NCBI GenBank assembly: GCA_005791575.1
Contig: SXWA01000002.1
Span: forward strand, 1 to 32,614
Direction: 5' to 3'
Length of the DNA: 32,614 bases
DNA from: Planctomycetaceae bacterium
GTDB taxonomy: Bacteria > Planctomycetota > Planctomycetia > Pirellulales > UBA1268
Shown: positions 26,813-32,614 of the stretch, piece after piece
Position numbering within the stretch: position 1 is the stretch's first letter
Layout: each line of letters starts with the position of its first letter
Program-made: the position numbers and the translations under genes
Notes under the pieces: model-generated
What the model was told of the DNA's origin: nothing
Database searches by the model: none
Seen by the model: only the letters and a program-made list of their open reading frames with translations

Positions 26813-27709
26813 ATGAGCCTGCGAGTCCAGATGCTGCAGGTGGCCAGGCTGGCACGCCGGTCGCTCGGCGATGCGGCCGATCTCGTGGTGTCGTTCATCC
26901 ACTCCACGGCCGATCCGAGCGGCGGCTACTGCAACCGCGACGCCCGTCGCGACCTCTACTACACCGCCTTCGCCCTCGACGCGCTCGTCGGGCTCGACGC
27001 CTTCGACCCGCTGACCCCCGCCGCCGACCGCACCCGGCAGTGGCTCGACACGCTCGCCGACGGCGCCGACCTCGACCTCGTCCACCGCGCCTGCCTGGCC
27101 CGCGCGTGGGCGGCCCAGCCGACCGCCGCGGTGCCGGCGGGCAGGCGTGAGGCGATCGCCGCCCGGCTCGCCCCCCAACGCACCGCCGACGGGGGATTTG
27201 CATCCCGTGGCGGTGCCCCGCGCGGCACGGCCTACGGCTGTTTCCTCGCCGTCAACGCCCACGCCGACCTCGGCCAGCCGCTCCCCGATCCCGATGGGGT
27301 GGTGCGCTGCCTCGCGTCGCTCCGCAGTGCCGACGGCGGTTGGTCGAACGAGCCGGAACAACCCCTCGGATCGACCACCGCCACCGCCGCGGCGATCGCC
27401 ACCCTCCGGCAGCTCGATCGACCGGTGCCGGCGCATGCCGCCGAGTGGCTGCTCGACCGGCGTCATCCCGCCGGGGGGTTCGTCGCCGCCCCCGATGCCC
27501 CGATCCCCGACCTCCTCTCGACGGCGGTCGCGCTCCACGCCCTCGACGCCCTCGATGCTCCATGGCGTGACTCGCGCGAGCAGGTGCTCGATTTCCTCGA
27601 CTCCCTCTGGACAGCCGCCGGCGCCTTCCACGGGTCGTGGGCCGACGACATCCCCGACTCCGAGTACACGTTCTACGGTCTCGTGGCCCTCGGGCATGCG
27701 AGCGTATGA
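26813..27709 (+). CDS. Prenyltransferase/squalene-cyclase-type alpha/alpha-barrel protein (short)
   Basis: 298 aa; repeated 'QRTADGGF', 'LRSADGGWSNEP', 'HPAGGFVAAPDAPIPDLLSTAVALHAL', 'SEYTFYGLVALGHAS'. Confidence 0.75.
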   Translation: MSLRVQMLQVARLARRSLGDAADLVVSFIHSTADPSGGYCNRDARRDLYYTAFALDALVGLDAFDPLTPAADRTRQWLDTLADGADLDLVHRACLARAWAAQPTAAVPAGRREAIAARLAPQRTADGGFASRGGAPRGTAYGCFLAVNAHADLGQPLPDPDGVVRCLASLRSADGGWSNEPEQPLGSTTATAAAIATLRQLDRPVPAHAAEWLLDRRHPAGGFVAAPDAPIPDLLSTAVALHALDALDAPWRDSREQVLDFLDSLWTAAGAFHGSWADDIPDSEYTFYGLVALGHASV

Positions 27710-29544
27710 CCTGGGCCACCCCCTCGATCATCGGCTCGGCTGCCTTCGATCGGACCCACCGGGCGGCCGTCGAGCGCTTGCTCGCGGCTCGGAACGACGC
27801 CGGCCACTGGACCGGCCGGCTCTCCTCCAGCGCCCTCTCCACCGCCACGGCGCTCAACGCCCTGCGGCTGGTTTCCGCCGCCGACCATGCCGACCGCATC
27901 GCCGCCGGTGCCGACTGGCTCGTGGCGACGCAGCGCCCGGACGGGAGTTGGGGCGACACCGTCGACAGCGTCGGTAACCTCTCCACCACGCTCCTCTGCT
28001 GGGCCGTGCTCGCCGCACTCGACGAGGGCGCGGTCGGCACCTCCCCCGGCGGCGCCCGCGCCGCCGCCATCGACCGGGCGGCCGGCTGGATCCGCCACCA
28101 CACCGGCAGCCTCGATGGCGCCGCGATCGCCAGCACGCTGGCGACGATCTATGGCCGCGACCGCACCTTCAGCGTGCCGATCCTCACCCACGTGATCCTC
28201 TGCGGCCGCTGCGGCGATCCGCGCGCGGCCACGACCTGGCGGATCGTGCCGCAGCTCCCCTTCGAGTTCGCTGCCCTGCCCGCCTCGTGGTTCCGGCTCG
28301 TCGACATGCAGGTGGTGAGCTACGCGCTGCCCGCCCTGATCGCCATCGGCCAGGTGCGGCACGCCCACCGTCCGTCGTGGGCCCTGCCCCGCTGGCTGCG
28401 GCAGCAGGCCACCGGCCCGACGCTCGCCCGGCTCGCCGCGATCCAGCCCGACAACGGCGGCTACCTCGAGGCCACGCCACTGACGTCGTTCGTGACGATG
28501 AGCCTGGCGGGCATGGGCCACGCCCGGCACGAGGTCGCCCGTCGTGGTGAGGGATTCCTCGTGAAGTCGCAGCGGCCCGACGGGTCGTGGCCAATCGACA
28601 CGAATCTCGCCACCTGGTGCACCACCCTGGCGGTGACGGCTCTGGCGGCCGCGGGGCGCCTCGCCGACCACCTCGACGCGCGGGGGCGCGCGGCGGTGCG
28701 CGGGTGGCTGCTCGGCCAGCAGTGGCGGCGGATCCATCCCTCCACCTCCGCCGCGGCGGGCGGCTGGGCCTGGACCGACCTCCCCGGCGGCGTGCCCGAT
28801 GCCGACGACACGAGCGGCGCGGTGACGGCGCTGGCGGCACTGGCGGCCGCTGAGTCGGGCACCGAGTCGAGTACCGAGTCGAGCGCCGTCGAGCCCGCCG
28901 TCCGCCGCGCGGCCCACGAGGGGCTCGGGTGGCTGGCGGGACTCGCCAACCGCGACGGTGGGATCCCGACGTTCTGCCGCGGCTGGGGGCGATTGCCGTT
29001 CGACACGTCGTGTCCCGACATCACGGCTCATTTCCTCCGTGCCGCCGAGGCCTGGCAGTCTGCCGGTGCCGCGACGCGGGCGGGCCACCGCTACCTCGCG
29101 CGCACGCAACGGGCCGACGGCTCGTGGGAGCCGCTCTGGTTCGGGAACCAGCACCATCCCACCCAGGCCAACCCCGCCTACGGCACGGCGCGGGTGGTGC
29201 TCGCCACGCTCGACCCCCGCGGCGCGGCCTGGCTGATCGACGCCGTGCAACCCGATGGCGGGGTCGGCCCCGCTGCCGGAATCCCCGCTTCGGTCGAGGA
29301 GACGGCCGTGGCTGTCGAGGCACTCGCCCGCGTGGCGGCCGAATCACCGATGGCGGACCTGCGCGACCGGGCCCGCGCCGCGGTCGCCGCAGGTGTCGGC
29401 TGGCTGCTCGACCGCAGCGCCGAGGGCACGCGCTTCCCCGCGGCGCCGATCGGCCTCTACTTCGCCAAGCTCTGGTATGACGAGGCGCTCTATCCGCTCG
29501 TCTTTACGGTCGCGGCCCTCGAGCGGGCGACGCGGCTCCGCTGA
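27706..29544 (+). CDS. Squalene-hopene/class II terpene cyclase-like protein
   Basis: 612 aa; QW-like 'QRPDGSWGDT', 'SQRPDGSWPID', 'TQRADGSWEPLWFGNQ'; catalytic-type 'DADDTSG' (28798-28812) matching DxDDT; ATGA overlap with previous gene. Confidence 0.82.
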   Translation: MTWATPSIIGSAAFDRTHRAAVERLLAARNDAGHWTGRLSSSALSTATALNALRLVSAADHADRIAAGADWLVATQRPDGSWGDTVDSVGNLSTTLLCWAVLAALDEGAVGTSPGGARAAAIDRAAGWIRHHTGSLDGAAIASTLATIYGRDRTFSVPILTHVILCGRCGDPRAATTWRIVPQLPFEFAALPASWFRLVDMQVVSYALPALIAIGQVRHAHRPSWALPRWLRQQATGPTLARLAAIQPDNGGYLEATPLTSFVTMSLAGMGHARHEVARRGEGFLVKSQRPDGSWPIDTNLATWCTTLAVTALAAAGRLADHLDARGRAAVRGWLLGQQWRRIHPSTSAAAGGWAWTDLPGGVPDADDTSGAVTALAALAAAESGTESSTESSAVEPAVRRAAHEGLGWLAGLANRDGGIPTFCRGWGRLPFDTSCPDITAHFLRAAEAWQSAGAATRAGHRYLARTQRADGSWEPLWFGNQHHPTQANPAYGTARVVLATLDPRGAAWLIDAVQPDGGVGPAAGIPASVEETAVAVEALARVAAESPMADLRDRARAAVAAGVGWLLDRSAEGTRFPAAPIGLYFAKLWYDEALYPLVFTVAALERATRLR

Positions 29545-30661
29545 CGGCCGCCACGACGGCGTCGATGACCTGCTGCCACTCGGCGGCGGTCGTCTCCCAG
29601 CCGGCGGAGAGCCGCACCATCCCCCCGGCCGCCCTGCCGGCACGATCCGGGCCTCCGCCCGCGGCCGCGAGCACCCGCGGCACGGAATCGGCGCCGGCAC
29701 TGCAGGCCGAGCCTGTCGAGGCGGCCACGCCGGCGCGGCCCAACCACGCGACCACCTTCTTCCCGGTCACGCCGGGGATCACGACGGCCAACGTGTTCCA
29801 GAGCCGCGGTGACCCGGCGCCGACGATCCACGCGCCCGGGACCTCCGCAAGCAGCCGCCGGCCGGCGGCATCGCGCGCCTCCGCCCGGGCCCGCCGCGTG
29901 GTCTCCCCTTCCGGGTCGCGTGCCTCGAGCGCCGCGACCATGGCGGCGATACCGGCGACGTTCTCCGTGCCCGCCCACCGGCCCCGTTCCTGCGGACCGC
30001 CGCGGTCGCCGTGGAAGCCCCGCTCCGCCTCGGGAACGACGAGGAAGCCCACCCCCCGTGGTCCGCCGAACTTGTGGCCGCTGCCCGTCACCCAGTCGCA
30101 GCGGCCGAGCCCTGCCGCCGGCAGTTTCCCGCACCACTGCGCGGCGTCGGTGTGGAAGGCGACGCCGCGCGCGTGGCAGAGGGTGGCGATTTCGTCCCAG
30201 GGCTGGAGCACGCCACTCTCGTTGCTCGCCGCCATCACCGAGACACAGGCGACATCCCGCTGCTCGAGGAGCCGCGCCAGCGCTCCGGTGTTTACGACGC
30301 CGTCGCGATCCACCGGCAGCTCGACGGTCCGGCCGGGGAGGCACTCCTGCAGGGCTTCGCGCACGCAGGGGTGCTCGATCGCCGACAGCGCCACGCCCCG
30401 CCCGGCGGGCACGGTCCGGGCGAGATGGCGCGCGAGGGCGTTGGTGGCCGCCGTCACTCCCCCGGTGAACACGATCCGCTCAGGCGCGCAGCCGACGATG
30501 TCGGCGAGCCGCTCGCGGGCAGCGGCGAGGATCTCGCGGGCGACGGTCGCCTCGGCATAGAGGCCCGACGGGTTGTGCCAGGCCCGCGTGGCGACATCAA
30601 GCCACTCGTCGCGGGCCCGCGGATGCAACGGCGCGGTGGCGTTGAAGTCGAAGTAGGGCAC
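29504..30661 (-). CDS. Cysteine desulfurase (NifS/IscS-like)
   Basis: 'YFDFNATAPLHP', 'AASNESGVLQPWDEI', 'FHTDAAQWCGKLP', PLP-Lys 'GSGHKFGGPRGVGFL', active Cys 'STGSACSAG'. Probable GTG start 30661; ORF opens at 30733. Confidence 0.9.
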   Translation of the reverse strand: MPYFDFNATAPLHPRARDEWLDVATRAWHNPSGLYAEATVAREILAAARERLADIVGCAPERIVFTGGVTAATNALARHLARTVPAGRGVALSAIEHPCVREALQECLPGRTVELPVDRDGVVNTGALARLLEQRDVACVSVMAASNESGVLQPWDEIATLCHARGVAFHTDAAQWCGKLPAAGLGRCDWVTGSGHKFGGPRGVGFLVVPEAERGFHGDRGGPQERGRWAGTENVAGIAAMVAALEARDPEGETTRRARAEARDAAGRRLLAEVPGAWIVGAGSPRLWNTLAVVIPGVTGKKVVAWLGRAGVAASTGSACSAGADSVPRVLAAAGGGPDRAGRAAGGMVRLSAGWETTAAEWQQVIDAVVAAVSGAASPARGPRP

Positions 30662-30748
30662 CGCTGCGAGCCTCTGCCGCCGGCCGTCGAATGGCAACCC
30701 GTTGTAGTCTCCGCGGGGGAAAAGGCGATGCAAGGAGCGCTGCGCCCC

Positions 30749-32614
30749 TCACGGCTCTCCCGCGCGCTCCACCACCACGCGGCCGTCGGCGTGGGCGGTG
30801 ATGGTGAGCAGCTCGTCGTGGAAGCGGATCCCGGTGATCGAGAGGCTCGGCCAATCACGCGGGAGGCGCGGACGGATCTCGTAGCCGGTCGCCGTCGCCC
30901 GGAAGCCGAGGAAACCCTGGAGCATCACCTGCGGCACGAGCACGCTCTCGAGAAACTCGTGGTCGAGACCGAGACCGCCGGCGGTGCCGCCCCCCTGGAG
31001 CGTGCCACGGCCCGGCATCGCGTAGAAGGCCCGGTAGCCCCCCTCCGCCCGGACGTCGCGGAACCAGCCGATGATCGCGCGGAGCCTGTTCCACGCGTCG
31101 TCGGGACCGTGGGTCGCCAGTCGGGCCATCAGGTCCTGGTGGCTGAAGCCGAGCACGGCCCCGCCATCCTGCACCTGGCCCCCCCAGGGGATGCTCTCGG
31201 GATGGAACCAGGGCCAGACGTAGGTCGTCTCGTTGCGCAGTGTCGTCGAACGCGGCCCGAAGCGCCAGTGGTAGATGTCGGCTCCGCGCGACGTGTCCCC
31301 CGCCACCTCGCGGCGCCCGTCGAGCCAGTCGAGGATCCCCGCCGCCTGACCGGGAGTCGCCATCCCGGCGGCCACCGCCTCCAGATTCACGAACGTGAAA
31401 CCGAAGTCGCAGGGGCGGCCGTCAGCGTCGATCCAGCCGACGAAGCGGCCGGTGTCGTCGCTCCAGAACCGTGTCTGGAAGTCGGCACGGATCGCCGCCG
31501 CGAGCGCGTCGAGCGCGGCGGGATCGAAAGGGGCGGAGTCGGCCGGCACCTCCCACTCCGGGTGCGCGGCGATGCGTCGTTCGAGGTCCGCCAGGGCCCG
31601 GACCGCATCGTGGATGTGGAGTGTGGCGAGGGCGTCGTGGGCGCCGAAGGGGAGCAGATCCCAGTAGTTGTTGCCCACCCCATGGCCGACGCGCATCGAC
31701 TTGCGACCATCGGGACCGAAGCCGATGCCGGAGCGGCCGTCGTGCCCCACCCAGGAAACGAGCGCGTGCCGCTCCTCGCGGACGCGGAACTCGGTCAGGG
31801 CGAACTCCAGCGCCCGCCGCATCCGGCCGATGCTCCGCCGGAGGAAGTCGATGTCGCCCGTCCAGGCGACGAAGTCAGAGCACGCGCGGACGAAAAACGG
31901 ATTGGTGACCGGATGCCGCGTGTCGATCGCCGTGATCACCGATGCGAGGTCGATCTCCGCCCCTGCCGCATGATCGACATGGAGGCGGTAGCGGGTGAGG
32001 ATCCCCGCATGCCCCAAATGGCGGTAGAGGGGCACGTTGTCGGAGCGCGGCTCACCGGGGGCGGCGATCTCCACGACACGACCGGCGGGCCACTCCCCCT
32101 CCCCCTCGAGCAGCCACTCGATCCCCGCCCGCGCCTCCGCGCCGAGCCCGCGTGCGCCCCACTCGATCCGGGCGAACGGGGCCACGATCGTGCCGCAACG
32201 GAACGGTGGCGTCGTGATCGTCACGCGGTCGGCGGTGGCGACCAGGCGCAGCCCCGCCTCCGCATCGATGCCGCGCACCTCGGCACCGGTGATCTCCCAG
32301 CCCTCTGTGCTCGTCAGCGCCTGCAAGCGGAACATCTGCCTGGCCCAGACGTCGTCCGCGACCGCGAAGTGGAACCCCGCCCCGCCGCTCTGCTGCCACG
32401 CCGGAAACGGCCAGCCCTCGGAGTGGGCCATCCCGCGGTGCTGCTGCATCGAGACATAGCCCTCGGCATCGATGCGCCGGCCGAGGAGGGCCCGCCGATA
32501 CTGTTCCCGCTTCGTCGCCGACGCCCAGAGCGTGGCCTGCGGCAGCCAGACGTCCCAGAGCGTGCAGTCGGAGAAGGCGGCGTCGTGGTGGAGCGCGTGG
32601 AGCTCGTCGAGGGC
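30749..32614 (-). CDS. Six-hairpin (alpha/alpha)6-barrel glycosidase-like protein, partial (5' end beyond window)
   Basis: 566+ aa, frame remains open to the window edge ('...LWDVWLPQATLWASATKREQYRRALLGRRIDAEGYVSMQQHRGMAHSEGWP'); 'NETTYVWPWFHPESIPWGGQVQDGGAVLGFSHQDL'. Confidence 0.6.
   Translation of the reverse strand, partial: ALDELHALHHDAAFSDCTLWDVWLPQATLWASATKREQYRRALLGRRIDAEGYVSMQQHRGMAHSEGWPFPAWQQSGGAGFHFAVADDVWARQMFRLQALTSTEGWEITGAEVRGIDAEAGLRLVATADRVTITTPPFRCGTIVAPFARIEWGARGLGAEARAGIEWLLEGEGEWPAGRVVEIAAPGEPRSDNVPLYRHLGHAGILTRYRLHVDHAAGAEIDLASVITAIDTRHPVTNPFFVRACSDFVAWTGDIDFLRRSIGRMRRALEFALTEFRVREERHALVSWVGHDGRSGIGFGPDGRKSMRVGHGVGNNYWDLLPFGAHDALATLHIHDAVRALADLERRIAAHPEWEVPADSAPFDPAALDALAAAIRADFQTRFWSDDTGRFVGWIDADGRPCDFGFTFVNLEAVAAGMATPGQAAGILDWLDGRREVAGDTSRGADIYHWRFGPRSTTLRNETTYVWPWFHPESIPWGGQVQDGGAVLGFSHQDLMARLATHGPDDAWNRLRAIIGWFRDVRAEGGYRAFYAMPGRGTLQGGGTAGGLGLDHEFLESVLVPQVMLQGFLGFRATATGYEIRPRLPRDWPSLSITGIRFHDELLTITAHADGRVVVERAGEP

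Noticed and set aside
28855-28895. Short repeat ACCGAGTCGAG in the cyclase gene
   Set aside because: In-frame Ser/Thr/Glu linker (SGTESSTESS); ordinary low-complexity linker.

Overview
High-GC, chromosomal-looking window, probably from a planctomycete (inferred from two DUF1501 proteins, a PSCyt/PSD1 (DUF1549/DUF1553) protein and c-type-heme + WD40/propeller proteins). I found no rRNA, tRNA, CRISPR array, transposase or phage gene. The left two thirds holds mostly ordinary genes: a methyltransferase, deoC, two DUF1501 clusters, a spermidine-synthase-like protein, a K+-channel-like membrane protein, a RarD-like transporter, a large diheme protein and a secreted alpha/beta hydrolase. Two things stand out. 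(1) A tightly packed, translationally coupled locus at 20754-29544 encodes a divergent GcvH-like lipoyl carrier, a CobW/G3E GTPase, a radical SAM protein, a small HdrA-like Cys protein, a two-cluster ferredoxin, a DUF116-polyprenyl synthetase fusion and two alpha/alpha-barrel proteins, one with the class II terpene cyclase motif DxDDT. It looks like an uncharacterised redox/radical-SAM isoprenoid pathway. (2) A dispersed ~120-bp repeat folds into up to five back-to-back hairpins. It occurs as a partial copy plus two full copies at 1-520, a 3' half copy between a terminator and the DUF116-prenyl synthase gene (24958-25020), and a 5' fragment at 7940. Stems are conserved while loops vary. Family calls rest on motif recognition by eye; no database search was run.
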